Numbered from the stretch's first letter, positions 36,453 to 46,034 are shown. The stretch is 64,000 nt of DNA from Streptomyces sp. AM 2-1-1 (GCF_029167645.1 NZ_CP119147.1:6528501-6592500), one strand, 5' to 3'. The notes: generated from the letters alone by a model not told the origin. Numbers and translations are program-made.

Positions 36453-38423
36453 ATGTTCGACACGGGCCGTCTGGCCAAGAAGCTCTCCCGACCCCACATC
36501 GCCTTCCGCGCCCTTCCGGTCACCTCCCGGATCGCCCTCGCCGTGCTCGTCGTGGTCGTGCTCGGTGCCGTGCTCGCCCCCGTCCTCACGCAGGACCCGC
36601 TCACCACCGGTATTCCCGTGCAAGCCCCCAGCGGTGCGCACTGGTTCGGCACCGACCGCGCCGGGCGCGACGTGTTCGCCCGCGTGGTCAACGGCGCGCG
36701 CTACTCGCTGGTCATCGGTTTCGGAGCGACCGCCCTCGCGCTGCTGGCCGGGTCGATCCTCGGTGCCCTCGCGGCGACCTCGCGCAAGCTGGGTGACGAG
36801 ACCGTCATGCGCACCCTCGACGTGGTGATGTCGTTCCCGCCGATCGCGCTCGCCGCCGTACTGGTCGCCGTCTTCGGGACGAGCCTCCCGGTCATCATCT
36901 TCACCGTCGCCTTCGTCTACAGCCCTTCACTGGCCCGTGTCGTACGCGCCAACGTCCTGGCGCAGTACGGCGAGGACTACGTGGCGGCCGAGAAGGTCCT
37001 GGGAGCGCGGCGGCCCCACATCGTGCTCCGGCACGTCGCCGTCAACTGCATGGCGCCCGTCATGGTGTTCGCCACCGTCATGGTCGCCGAAGCGATCATC
37101 TTCGAGGCGTCCCTCTCCTTCATCGGAGCGGGCGTCCAGGACCCCGACCCCAGTTGGGGCAGCGTGCTCGCCTACGGCCGGCAGATCCTCCTGGCCGGGG
37201 GCTGGTGGGCCACCTTCTTCCCCGGCCTCGCACTCCTGATCACCGTCCTGGCCCTCAACGTCCTCTCCGAAGGGCTCACCGACGCCTCCGCGGCGCCGAA
37301 GAGCGGTCGCACCGGCGGCGCCGATCCCCAGAAGGCCGTCAAGCCCGACCCCGTGGAGGCCTCCTCCACCGTCGACATCGACGCCGCGCTCGCCCGGCTC
37401 GCCCGGCACATCGGGTCCGCCGGGCCCTCCGTCACCCCGGTGCGGGAGGACGCCGCCGAACTCCTCGTCGTGCGCGACCTGGCCATCCGCTTCCCCGACC
37501 GGTACGGCGACATCCCGGTCGTCGACGGGCTGAACTTCACCGTGCACGAAGGCGAGACCCTCGGACTGGTCGGCGAATCCGGTTGCGGCAAGTCCATCAC
37601 CAGTCTCGCCGTCATGGGACTGCTCGCGCGCAACGCACGGGTGGACGGCGAGATCATCTACCGGGGCCGCGACCTGCTGAAGCTCCCCCCGAAGGAGCGC
37701 CGGGCGCTGATGGGACCCGAGATCGCGATGGTCTACCAGGACGCGCTCTCCTCCCTCAACCCGTCCGTCCTCGTCGGCACCCAGCTCAAGCAGCTCACCT
37801 CGCGCGGCGGCACCAGGACCCCCGCCGAACTCCTCGAACTGGTCGGCCTCGCCCCCGGACGCACCCTGCGCAGCTACCCGCACGAGCTCTCCGGCGGCCA
37901 GCGCCAGCGCGTCCTCATCGCCATGGCGCTGTCCCGCAACCCCCGCCTCCTCATCGCCGACGAACCGACCACGGCTCTCGACGTGACCGTCCAGGCGCAG
38001 GTCGTGGAGCTGCTCATCCGGCTCCGGGACGAACTGGGCTTCGCCATGGTGCTGGTCTCGCACGACCTCGCGCTGGTAGGTGACCTCGCGCACCGGGTCG
38101 CCGTCATGTACGCCGGCCGCCTGGCCGAGATCGGCGGCACCCGGGCGGTGCTGACCGACCCCGCCCACCACTACAGCCGCGGCCTGCTCGGCTCCGTCGC
38201 CTCCCTGGAAGCCGGCGCGGACCGCCTCCACCAGATCCGCGGTGTCGTCCCCGCCCCCCAGGGATTCGGGTCCGGCTGCCGCTTCGCCGGACGCTGCACC
38301 GCGGCGACCGACCTCTGCCGGACCACGCCGCCCGCGCTCACCGCGCGCGGCACCACGGAGGACCACGGCTTCGCGTGCTACCACCCGGCGCGCGCCGCAG
38401 AACTGGAAGGAAGCGCCCTGTGA
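36453..38423 (+). CDS. Fused ABC permease (DppC type) and ATPase (DppD type)
   Basis: Residues 1-275 are a DppC-type permease with the family block WFGTDRAGRDVFARVVNGARYSL (about 64-86) and an EAA loop QYGEDYVAAEKVLGAR (about 171-186). After a charged linker (about 276-330) residues 331-650 are a DppD-type ATPase: Walker A GESGCGKS (374-381), signature LSGGQRQRV, Walker B LLIADEPTTALDV, and a C-terminal Cys-containing oligopeptide-transporter tail (GCRFAGRCTAATDLC) that may bind an FeS cluster. The two parts are usually separate genes. It is coupled to the next ATPase gene by a GTGA overlap. Confidence 0.9.
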   Translation: MFDTGRLAKKLSRPHIAFRALPVTSRIALAVLVVVVLGAVLAPVLTQDPLTTGIPVQAPSGAHWFGTDRAGRDVFARVVNGARYSLVIGFGATALALLAGSILGALAATSRKLGDETVMRTLDVVMSFPPIALAAVLVAVFGTSLPVIIFTVAFVYSPSLARVVRANVLAQYGEDYVAAEKVLGARRPHIVLRHVAVNCMAPVMVFATVMVAEAIIFEASLSFIGAGVQDPDPSWGSVLAYGRQILLAGGWWATFFPGLALLITVLALNVLSEGLTDASAAPKSGRTGGADPQKAVKPDPVEASSTVDIDAALARLARHIGSAGPSVTPVREDAAELLVVRDLAIRFPDRYGDIPVVDGLNFTVHEGETLGLVGESGCGKSITSLAVMGLLARNARVDGEIIYRGRDLLKLPPKERRALMGPEIAMVYQDALSSLNPSVLVGTQLKQLTSRGGTRTPAELLELVGLAPGRTLRSYPHELSGGQRQRVLIAMALSRNPRLLIADEPTTALDVTVQAQVVELLIRLRDELGFAMVLVSHDLALVGDLAHRVAVMYAGRLAEIGGTRAVLTDPAHHYSRGLLGSVASLEAGADRLHQIRGVVPAPQGFGSGCRFAGRCTAATDLCRTTPPALTARGTTEDHGFACYHPARAAELEGSAL

Positions 38424-39427
38424 TCAGGCTCGACGGCGTCCACGTACGCCACAAGGCACGCAGCGGGGGCCTCTTCGGCAAGGACGCCGTACACGCCCTC
38501 ACCGACGTCTCCGTCGAGGTGGCCCGCGGAGAGATCCTCGGCCTGGTGGGGGAGTCCGGCTGCGGCAAGTCCACCCTCGCCCGGGTGCTGACGGGGCTGC
38601 AGAAGCCCACCGAGGGCGAGGTCCTCTTCCACGAGCGCGACCTCTGGGGGATCCCGGCGGCCGAACGGCGCGACCGGTTCGGCTCCTCGGTCGGCGTCGT
38701 CTTCCAGGACCCGTCCACGGCCCTCAACCCGCGCCTCACCGTCCGGCAGATCCTGCGCGACCCGCTGGACGTGCACCGGCGCGGCACCCGGGCACAGCGC
38801 GAGGCACGGGTGGAGGAACTCCTCGACCTCGTCGGACTTCCCGGACACACACTCGCCGCGCTGCCCGGCCAGTTGTCGGGCGGTCAGCGCCAGCGTGTCG
38901 CCATCGCGCGCGCCCTGGCCCTGGAACCCGAACTCATCGTCGCCGACGAACCCACCTCGGCGCTCGACGTCTCGGTGCGCGCCCAGGTCCTCAACCTCCT
39001 CGTCGACCTGCGCGAACGCCTCGGCCTCGGCATGGTGTTCATCTCCCACGACATCCAGACGGTGCGCTACCTCGCCGACCGCATCGCCGTCCTCTACCTG
39101 GGCCGCATCGTGGAGGAGGGCCGGGCCGAGGACGTCGCGGGCTCCCCCCGGCACCCGTACACCGAGGCGCTGCTCTCCGCGACTCCCAGCCTCCTGGAGA
39201 ACACCGAGCGCATCGTCCTGACCGGCCCGGTGCCCTCGGCCACCAACCCGCCGACCGGCTGCCCGTTCCGGACCCGCTGCTGGAAGGCCGACGAGGAATG
39301 TGCCTCGGTCTTCCCCGACCCCTCCCCGGCGGCCGGTACGCACCGCTGGCACTGCTTCCACCCCCAGCCCGCCCGACCGTCCGACGGGGGAACCACCCCG
39401 CGGACGCCTGCAAGGAGCACCGCATGA
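38420..39427 (+). CDS. ABC transporter ATP-binding protein (DppF type)
   Basis: The 335-residue ATPase has Walker A GESGCGKS, Q-loop VVFQDPSTALNPRLTV, signature LSGGQRQRVAIARAL and Walker B LIVADEPTSALDV, and ends in the Cys-rich oligopeptide-transporter tail (GCPFRTRCWKADEEC). It pairs with the ATPase half of the upstream fusion. The GTG at 38420 overlaps the upstream stop, and its own stop overlaps the start of the lyase gene (ATGA). The longer open frame upstream is not homologous. Confidence 0.92.
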   Translation: MIRLDGVHVRHKARSGGLFGKDAVHALTDVSVEVARGEILGLVGESGCGKSTLARVLTGLQKPTEGEVLFHERDLWGIPAAERRDRFGSSVGVVFQDPSTALNPRLTVRQILRDPLDVHRRGTRAQREARVEELLDLVGLPGHTLAALPGQLSGGQRQRVAIARALALEPELIVADEPTSALDVSVRAQVLNLLVDLRERLGLGMVFISHDIQTVRYLADRIAVLYLGRIVEEGRAEDVAGSPRHPYTEALLSATPSLLENTERIVLTGPVPSATNPPTGCPFRTRCWKADEECASVFPDPSPAAGTHRWHCFHPQPARPSDGGTTPRTPARSTA

Positions 39428-40356
39428 GCACGTCCACCCCCCCGTACGCCGGAGTCGTCCCGCCCGTCGTCACCCCGCTCACCGCGGACGGCACGATCGA
39501 CCGGATCTCCCTCGAAGGGCTCGTCGGCCACCTGCTCCGGGCCGGTGTCAGCGGACTGTTCGCGCTCGGCAGCTCCGGAGAGACCGCCTACCTGACGCCT
39601 GCCCAGCAGGACGAGGTCACCCGGGTGATCACGGCCACGGCCGCGGGCCAGGTGCCCGTGATCGTCGGCGCCATCGAGACCACCACCAACCGCGCGATCG
39701 AGCGGGCCCGTGCCGTCGCCGCCCTCGGCGCCGACGCCGTCGTGGTGACCGCGCCGTTCTACACCCGTACGCACCCCACCGAGATCGACCGTCACTTCCG
39801 GGAGATCGCCGGGGCCGTGGACCTTCCGCTGCTGGCTTACGACGTACCGGTCTGCGTCCACACCAAGCTGACCCCGGAGCTGCTCCAGCCGCTGGCGGCC
39901 GACGGTGTGATCGCGGGCGTGAAGGACTCCAGCGGGGACGACGGCTCCTTCCGCGTCCTGGCGAACGCGACGCGAGGGGTGCCCGGCTTCGCCATGCTGA
40001 CCGGCCACGAGCTGGTCGTGGACGCCATGATGCTCTGCGGGGCCCACGGTTCGGTGCCCGGCCTCGGCAATGTCGACCCGCACGGCTACGTGCGGCTGCA
40101 CGAGGCCGCGGTGCGCGGCGACTGGGCCGCCGCCAAGAAGGAGCAGGACCGGCTCGTGGCGCTCTTCGACATCGTCAAGGCGGCCGATCCGGCCACCGCT
40201 TCGGCGACGGCGGCCGGGCTGGGCGCGTTCAAGACCGCGCTCGAACTCCAGGGCGTCATCGCCACCAACGTCGTGAGCCCGCCGATGCGCCGCCTCGACG
40301 CGACGGAGCGCGCCACCATCGCCGCCCACCTGGAGCGCGCCGGCCTGCTGGGCTGA
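39424..40356 (+). CDS. Dihydrodipicolinate synthase/N-acetylneuraminate lyase family protein (probable NanA)
   Basis: The 310-residue TIM-barrel aldolase has the pyruvate-binding GSSGE (residues 49-53), Tyr139 in LLAYDVPV and Schiff-base Lys167 in GVIAGVKDSSGD. In this family GxxGE, Tyr and Lys are the catalytic core shared by NanA, DapA and KDG aldolases. Its place between a sialic acid-type transporter and a sialidase, with nanE and nanK nearby, suggests N-acetylneuraminate lyase, giving pyruvate and ManNAc. Sequence alone does not exclude another 2-keto acid aldol substrate. It is the last gene of the transporter operon. Confidence 0.82.
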   Translation: MSTSTPPYAGVVPPVVTPLTADGTIDRISLEGLVGHLLRAGVSGLFALGSSGETAYLTPAQQDEVTRVITATAAGQVPVIVGAIETTTNRAIERARAVAALGADAVVVTAPFYTRTHPTEIDRHFREIAGAVDLPLLAYDVPVCVHTKLTPELLQPLAADGVIAGVKDSSGDDGSFRVLANATRGVPGFAMLTGHELVVDAMMLCGAHGSVPGLGNVDPHGYVRLHEAAVRGDWAAAKKEQDRLVALFDIVKAADPATASATAAGLGAFKTALELQGVIATNVVSPPMRRLDATERATIAAHLERAGLLG

Positions 40357-40670
40357 CCGCCGCACGCCCCGCCCGGGCCGGCACGTCGAGGATTCCCGCC
40401 CCCGGCCACCACTCCGCCCCCTGACGGCGCCGGGGCGGTGTCCGGGGGCGGCGCGCGTACACGGCCCCCGCCGACCGCGATCCCTGGGGCCGCCAAGTCG
40501 GCCTCCGAGGGCGGGAGTTCATCCACCGAAACCCACACGCGGCAGAACGGTGGAATCCATTGACGTGACGGGCCCGCACTCCTACGGTCATCAAACACAA
40601 GACGTCTGATGTCTGTTGTCATAGGTCAGATGTTGCCGGATGGAATCTCCAGGCAGGAGTTGCGGACCAC
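40357..40670. other. Intergenic region upstream of the sialidase
   Basis: No gene is seen. The right third contains operator copy 4 (40596-40614), a degenerate half copy downstream (AGGTCAGATGTTGCC near 40623-40637) and the GGAG site of the sialidase. The left part is GC-rich without a convincing terminator. Confidence 0.5.
40596..40614. promoter_or_regulatory. Sialic acid regulon operator, copy 4
   Basis: CACAAGACGTCTGATGTCT lies 57 bp upstream of the sialidase start. It agrees with copies 1-3 in the AAGACGT-NN-GATGTC core (here AGACGTCTGATGTC). Confidence 0.75.
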
Positions 40671-42524
40671 GTGTTTGCCGTCCCAGCACAATCCACGTCA
40701 CGCTCGGCGCGATCCACGTCGACCTCGGCGCTGCGCCGAGGTGCGCTCGCCCTGCTGGCCCTCCTCACCGCGGTCACCACGGTGCTGCTCGTCCCCCTCC
40801 CGGCCTCGGCGGCCGTGAGCGGGCAGGCGGCGGTGGCCGACCAGGACTGCACCAGCAGCCGGATCAGGGTCACCCTGCTCAACGAGTCGGCGGCGGCGAC
40901 GACCTTCACCGCGACCTGGGCCGGCGTCGGTACCTACACGCGCACCGTGAGCGCGGGGGACCGGACCACCCTCTTCTTCACCAAGGCCGACAAGACGGTG
41001 TACTCCATCGCCGTCACCACCCCCCAGGGGCTCAACACCACCCTGAACGGCACGCTCGACTGCGGCGCCGCGCTGGGCGCCCAGATCGCCATGGAGTGTC
41101 CGCGCAACGCGGACGGAACGCTTCCCGCGACCCACCGGCTGGGGCTGACCCTGGTCAACCGCTCGGCGACCGCGCGCACCTTCACCGTCCGGTGGCCCGG
41201 CCTCTCCGCGACGACGTGGACGAGGACGGTCGCCGCCAACGCCTCGGACGCCTCGATGTACTGGACCGTGGCGAACGGCACGGCCTACGCCATCACGACC
41301 ACGGCGCCCGGCTTCACCCGGACCGAGAGCGGCCGGGCGACCTGCGGCCTGGCCACCGGAACCCCGGGGATGAACAGTCAGACCCTCTTCTCCACCACCG
41401 ATGCCGTCGCCGGGGTCAACACCCGCCAGACGGACGGCACGTACCAGGAGCGTTCCCGTACCGTGGCATCGGTCCGCATTCCGGCGATGGCCGTGTCGAA
41501 CACCGGCACGATCGTGGCCATGGCGGACGCCAGGGTCTCCAGCGCGGCCGACCTGGGCGGCGGCAGCAACGACATCCAGGTCGCGATGCGCCGCAGCACC
41601 GACGGCGGCGCCACCTGGTCCCCGGCCGAGATCGTCCAGCACGCCGGTACCACCACCGAGGGCTACGGCGACGTGAGCCTTCTGGTCGACCGCTCGGCCG
41701 GCGCCCGCGGCACGATCCACGCCTTCCTCAACTACTCCCCGGCGCCCGGCATCGGCTACTACGGCTCCGCCCCGGGATCCAACTCCGCCACCGACCCCAC
41801 CGCGATGCACATCCGGGTCATCTCCTCGACCGACGACGGAGTCACCTGGTCCGCCCCGGTCGACCTCAACCCGCAGGTAAAAAAGGTCGGTTGGGCCGGA
41901 ATCTTCGCCTCTTCGGGGCACGGTGTCCAGCTGGCGAGCGGCCGTCTCGTCCAGCCGATCGTCTACCGCGAGAACGGCGTCGACCACGCGGCGGACATCT
42001 ACTCCGACGACCACGGCGCCACCTGGAAGACCGGCGCCCCGGCCGCCACCGGAGTGAACGAGAGCAAGGTCCTCCAGCGAGGCTCCGGCAAGGTGGTGCA
42101 GAACATGCGGTCCAACGGCGGAGGCAACCGCTGGTACGCGACGGCGAGCGACGCCGGCGCCCCGGACGTGGCGAGCCCCTTCGGTACGGCGTGGAACTCC
42201 GGAATGATCGACCCGGGATGCAATGCCGACGAGATCTCCTACCTCTCGCCCACCGACGTGGACTCCGGCGGGCGCCCGATCACCACCGACACCGCGCTGT
42301 ACAGCGGCAACGCCTCCAGCAGCGGCCGCAACGAACTGACCGTGCGGGTCAGCGAGGACGACGGCGCGAGCTGGCGGCACCAGGTCCTGATCAAGTCGGG
42401 TGCCGCGGGATATTCGACGGCGGCCGTCCTCGGGAACGGAGCGATCGGAGACCTGTACGAGATCGGCGCGACCGGTGGAATCGTGTTCACCGGCTTCACC
42501 CTCGACTGGGCCAAGCAGTCCTGA
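40671..42524 (+). CDS. Secreted exo-alpha-sialidase (GH33)
   Basis: This 617-residue secreted enzyme has a signal peptide (ALLALLTAVTTVLLVPLPASAA, about residues 28-48) and two N-terminal Ig-like repeats with Cys pairs (about 58-132 and 142-226). The catalytic six-bladed propeller carries an RIP motif (SVRIPAM, 267-273) and four Asp boxes: STDGGATW (309), STDDGVTW (386), SDDHGATW (445) and SEDDGASW (561). It releases terminal sialic acid from glycans outside the cell. The GTG at 40671 follows GGAG by 11 bases. It is monocistronic and shares the regulon operator. Confidence 0.9.
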   Translation: MFAVPAQSTSRSARSTSTSALRRGALALLALLTAVTTVLLVPLPASAAVSGQAAVADQDCTSSRIRVTLLNESAAATTFTATWAGVGTYTRTVSAGDRTTLFFTKADKTVYSIAVTTPQGLNTTLNGTLDCGAALGAQIAMECPRNADGTLPATHRLGLTLVNRSATARTFTVRWPGLSATTWTRTVAANASDASMYWTVANGTAYAITTTAPGFTRTESGRATCGLATGTPGMNSQTLFSTTDAVAGVNTRQTDGTYQERSRTVASVRIPAMAVSNTGTIVAMADARVSSAADLGGGSNDIQVAMRRSTDGGATWSPAEIVQHAGTTTEGYGDVSLLVDRSAGARGTIHAFLNYSPAPGIGYYGSAPGSNSATDPTAMHIRVISSTDDGVTWSAPVDLNPQVKKVGWAGIFASSGHGVQLASGRLVQPIVYRENGVDHAADIYSDDHGATWKTGAPAATGVNESKVLQRGSGKVVQNMRSNGGGNRWYATASDAGAPDVASPFGTAWNSGMIDPGCNADEISYLSPTDVDSGGRPITTDTALYSGNASSSGRNELTVRVSEDDGASWRHQVLIKSGAAGYSTAAVLGNGAIGDLYEIGATGGIVFTGFTLDWAKQS

Positions 42525-42548
42525 CGAGCGGGGCCCCGCGGCACACCC

Positions 42549-42593
42549 GCCGCGTACCGGCCGGCCCGACACCGGGTCGCGCCGGTACGCGGC
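42549..42593. terminator. Hairpin downstream of the sialidase gene
   Basis: GCCGCGTACCGGC (42549-42561) pairs perfectly with GCCGGTACGCGGC (42581-42593). It lies 25 bp after the sialidase stop. Confidence 0.6.
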
Positions 42594-42808
42594 GCTCCCG
42601 TGCAGGAGTTCCCCACCCGGCCCCCGCCGAACTGCTCGGCCACCTGCACGCCACGGGTGCCGGCCGGCGCGGCTGCACGACCGCTCGCGCATGTCTCACC
42701 GCCGTCTCCGGCGGGCCCGCCCGGCGTGTGCGGGACCCCGCCCACGTCCTCGTGCGCTTTGATCGGTGGACGGAAGCAGGGCGACGAACCACCGATGGAG
42801 TGCTCGGC

Positions 42809-44320
42809 ATGACTGTGGACGAGGCCGTCACCACCCACTGGCTCTTCGGCGACCAGCTCGGCCCGCACTTCACCGATCCGGCGCGCGGCGGACCGCACCA
42901 CGCCGCGCCGTTGCTGATGATCGAGGCCAGGAGCGTCTTCCGGCGCAGGCGCTTCCACCGGGCCAAGGCCCATCTGATCCTGTCGGCGATGCGCCACCGG
43001 GCCGCCGAACTCGGGGACCGGGTCCGCTACGTCAAGGCGGACACCTACCGCCAGGGGGTGCGGGAGGCGATGGGCGACCGTCCCCTGACGGTGTGCCACC
43101 CCACTTCCCACGCCGCTCGCGCCTTCGTGGACCGACTGCCCTCGGTCCGGGTGCTGCCGGCCCGCGGATTCCTCGTGGCACACGACGAGTTCAGGACGTG
43201 GGCGGACGGCCGGGGCACGAAGCACCTGCGCCAGGAGGACTTCTACCGCTGGGTGCGCGCCACGCACGACCTGCTGATGGCGGGCGACCAGCCGGCCGGC
43301 GGCCGGTGGAACCTCGACCACGACAACCGGCAGCCGCCGCCGCGCGGCGCGAGTGAGCTCGGGGTCCCGGCGCCCTACCGGCCGCACGAGAGCGACATCG
43401 ACGCCGAGGTGCGCGCGGACCTGGACCGCTGGGTGCGCGAGGGGGACGTCGACTTCGTCGGCGAGGACGCGCCCCGCCGGTTCCCCGCCACCCGCCGCGA
43501 GGCGCTCGCGGCCCTCCGGCGCTTCGTCGACCACCGTCTCGCCACCTTCGGCGCGTACGAGGACGCGATCCTCGCCGACGACGCGACGATGAGCCACAGC
43601 CTGCTCTCGTCGTCGCTCAACCTGGGCCTGCTCGATCCGGCGGAGTGCGTCGAACGCGCGGAGGCACGGTGGCGCTCCGGCGACGTACCGCTCAACAGCG
43701 CGGAGGGCTTCGTCCGGCAGATCGCGGGGTGGCGCGAGTTCGTCTGGCAGGTCTACTGGTACTTCGGACCGGAGTACCGGAAGAACAACACGCTGCGCCA
43801 CCGGGGCCCGCTCCCCGACTGGTTCACCGAGCTGTCCCCGGAGGGGACGGACGCGAACTGCGTCACCCACGTCCTGGACCAGGTCAGGGAGACCGGCTGG
43901 ACCCACCACATCCCGCGCCTGATGATCCTGGGGAGCCTCGCCCTGCAACGGGGATGGGACCCCGGTGCCGTCACCGACTGGTTCCACCGCAGCTTCGTGG
44001 ACGGTTACGACTGGGTCATGGTCCCGAACGTGGTGGGCATGTCGCAGTACGCGGACGGTGGGCGCATGACCACGAAGCCCTACACCTCCGGAGGCGCCTA
44101 CATCGATCGCATGAGCGACCTCTGCGGTCCCTGCCGCTACAAGCCGTCCGTGCGCGTCGGCGAGGACGCCTGCCCCTTCACCGCCGGATACTGGAACCTG
44201 CTGCACCGCCACCGCGACCGGTTCGAGCACAACGCGCGGATGAGCCAGGCGGTACGGGGGCTGGACCGGCTCACCGATCTGGACGAACTGCTGGAGCAGG
44301 AGAGCCGCCGCCGGGACTGA
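42809..44320 (+). CDS. FeS-type photolyase (prokaryotic 6-4 photolyase/cryptochrome, PF04244)
   Basis: The 503-residue protein belongs to the deoxyribodipyrimidine photolyase-related family (FeS-BCP). It starts WLFGDQLGPHF, as members do, and has four Cys at 351, 439, 442 and 455 in the pattern NCVTHV...LCGPCRYKPSVRVGEDACP, at almost the numbering of the four iron-sulfur ligands of Agrobacterium PhrB (350, 438, 441, 454). Members repair 6-4 photoproducts using blue light, FAD and a lumazine cofactor. The ATG at 42809 follows GGAG by 8 bases; the longer open frame upstream is not homologous. The next gene is another UV-lesion repair enzyme. Confidence 0.92.
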   Translation: MTVDEAVTTHWLFGDQLGPHFTDPARGGPHHAAPLLMIEARSVFRRRRFHRAKAHLILSAMRHRAAELGDRVRYVKADTYRQGVREAMGDRPLTVCHPTSHAARAFVDRLPSVRVLPARGFLVAHDEFRTWADGRGTKHLRQEDFYRWVRATHDLLMAGDQPAGGRWNLDHDNRQPPPRGASELGVPAPYRPHESDIDAEVRADLDRWVREGDVDFVGEDAPRRFPATRREALAALRRFVDHRLATFGAYEDAILADDATMSHSLLSSSLNLGLLDPAECVERAEARWRSGDVPLNSAEGFVRQIAGWREFVWQVYWYFGPEYRKNNTLRHRGPLPDWFTELSPEGTDANCVTHVLDQVRETGWTHHIPRLMILGSLALQRGWDPGAVTDWFHRSFVDGYDWVMVPNVVGMSQYADGGRMTTKPYTSGGAYIDRMSDLCGPCRYKPSVRVGEDACPFTAGYWNLLHRHRDRFEHNARMSQAVRGLDRLTDLDELLEQESRRRD

Positions 44321-44379
44321 GGCCACACCGGCGCCGGACCCCGCGGCCGCGGCCGCACGCACGCGAGAAGGAGCAGCAC

Positions 44380-45600
44380 GTGGACCAGCGGTCGGCGGAG
44401 CCCGGACCGGCGGAACCCGAGCCAGGGAAGCCCGGCCCGGGACACCCCGCCCCGGCGGAACCCGAGCAGCAGGCGCTCTTCGCCTGGGACGACACCGCAC
44501 CGGCGTCCACCGTGCCCCAGCCGTTCCGCGACAGCGCGCCGGCGCGCCGGATGCTCGACGTCCGGGAGGTCTACGCCGAGCCGGCCGCCCTCGACTCCCC
44601 GCGCGGCCGGCAGATCATGGCCCGGCTGCCGGGGGTGCGTGTGACGCAGGTGGACAGTCACTGGCGCATCCCCTCCCTCCACGGCAACGACGGCAACATC
44701 GCCCGCTGGGTACGTGTCAAGACCGAGACGCTCGTCCTCGGGGTCAAGCACCAGCTCGCCACGCGCCCCAACGGCAGGTCGGCCGACTGGATCGCGCCCG
44801 GGCCCTCCAACGGCTGTGCGATGGCCTGCGTCTACTGCTACGTCCCCCGGCGCAAGGGCTTCGCCAACCCCATCACGCTCTTCACCAACATCGAGGCGAT
44901 CGTGGCCCACGTGCGGCGCCACGTACGCGCCCAAGGCCCCAAGACGGAACCCAACCAGTGTGATCCCCGCGCGTGGGTCTACGACATCGGCGAGAACGGC
45001 GACTGTTCCGTGGACGCCCTGATCTGCGACAACACGGCGGACCTGATCGCCGCGTTCCGTAGTCTGCCGACGGCGAAAGCCTCCTTCGCCACGAAGTTCG
45101 TCAACCCCGACCTGCTCGCGCTCGATCCGCAGGGCCGGACCCGGGTGCGCTTCTCCGTCATGCCGCCCGACGACGCACGGCTGCTGGACATCCGCACCAG
45201 CCCCGTCGCCGAGCGGATCGCCGCGGCCGCCGACTTCCTCGACGCCGGATACGAGGTCCACTTCAACCTCTCACCCGTCGTGCTGCGCCCGGGATGGCAG
45301 CGTGACTGGGCCGACCTCTTCGCCCACCTCGACGACGTGCTGCCGGCCCGCGTGAAGGAGCAGGCGGCCGCCGAGATCATCATGCTGACCCACAACCAGT
45401 CCCTCCACGAGGTGAATCTCGGCTGGCACCCCCGGGCCGAGGACGTGCTCTGGCAACCCGGGGCCCAGGAGACCAAGCGCTCGCAGAACGGCGCCCTCAA
45501 CGTCCGTTACGAGCGGGAGATCAAACGGCAGGCGCTGATCCGCGTCCAGGAACTGCTGGCGGAACGCGCACCCTGGATGCGCGTCCGGTACGCCTTCTGA
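44380..45600 (+). CDS. Spore photoproduct lyase-like radical SAM protein
   Basis: This 406-residue protein has a radical SAM cluster site GCAMACVYC (Cys146, 150 and 153; CX3CX2C as in SPL) and the family blocks YVPRRKGFANPITLFTN and VYDIGENGDCSVDAL. SPL reverses the thymine dimer of spores (5-thyminyl-5,6-dihydrothymine) with SAM. The first 35 residues are a Pro/Glu-rich extension that is not part of the fold. The GTG at 44380 follows AAGGAG. It lies 59 bp after the photolyase gene, probably in one operon. Streptomyces spores lack the dipicolinate core where the SPL substrate forms in Bacillus, so the substrate may differ. Confidence 0.88.
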   Translation: MDQRSAEPGPAEPEPGKPGPGHPAPAEPEQQALFAWDDTAPASTVPQPFRDSAPARRMLDVREVYAEPAALDSPRGRQIMARLPGVRVTQVDSHWRIPSLHGNDGNIARWVRVKTETLVLGVKHQLATRPNGRSADWIAPGPSNGCAMACVYCYVPRRKGFANPITLFTNIEAIVAHVRRHVRAQGPKTEPNQCDPRAWVYDIGENGDCSVDALICDNTADLIAAFRSLPTAKASFATKFVNPDLLALDPQGRTRVRFSVMPPDDARLLDIRTSPVAERIAAAADFLDAGYEVHFNLSPVVLRPGWQRDWADLFAHLDDVLPARVKEQAAAEIIMLTHNQSLHEVNLGWHPRAEDVLWQPGAQETKRSQNGALNVRYEREIKRQALIRVQELLAERAPWMRVRYAF

Positions 45601-45704
45601 GGGAGGGGTTGCCCGTCACCGGCCGGGGTACTCGGGAGCGGGGCCGAGGTCCCGCGGGCAGCGGTCCGGAGACTGTTGGGCGGCTGCCCGGAGCAGTAAG
45701 ATGA

Positions 45705-46034
<330 letters not shown>

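Noticed and set aside
39424..40356. Calling the aldolase dapA (lysine biosynthesis)
   Set aside because: The gene lies inside the transporter operon of the sialic acid locus; GSSGE and the context favour a catabolic lyase, although sequence alone is not decisive.
40698..42692. Minus-strand frame opposite the sialidase
   Set aside because: The plus strand has RIP and four Asp boxes; the opposite frame has no recognisable motif.
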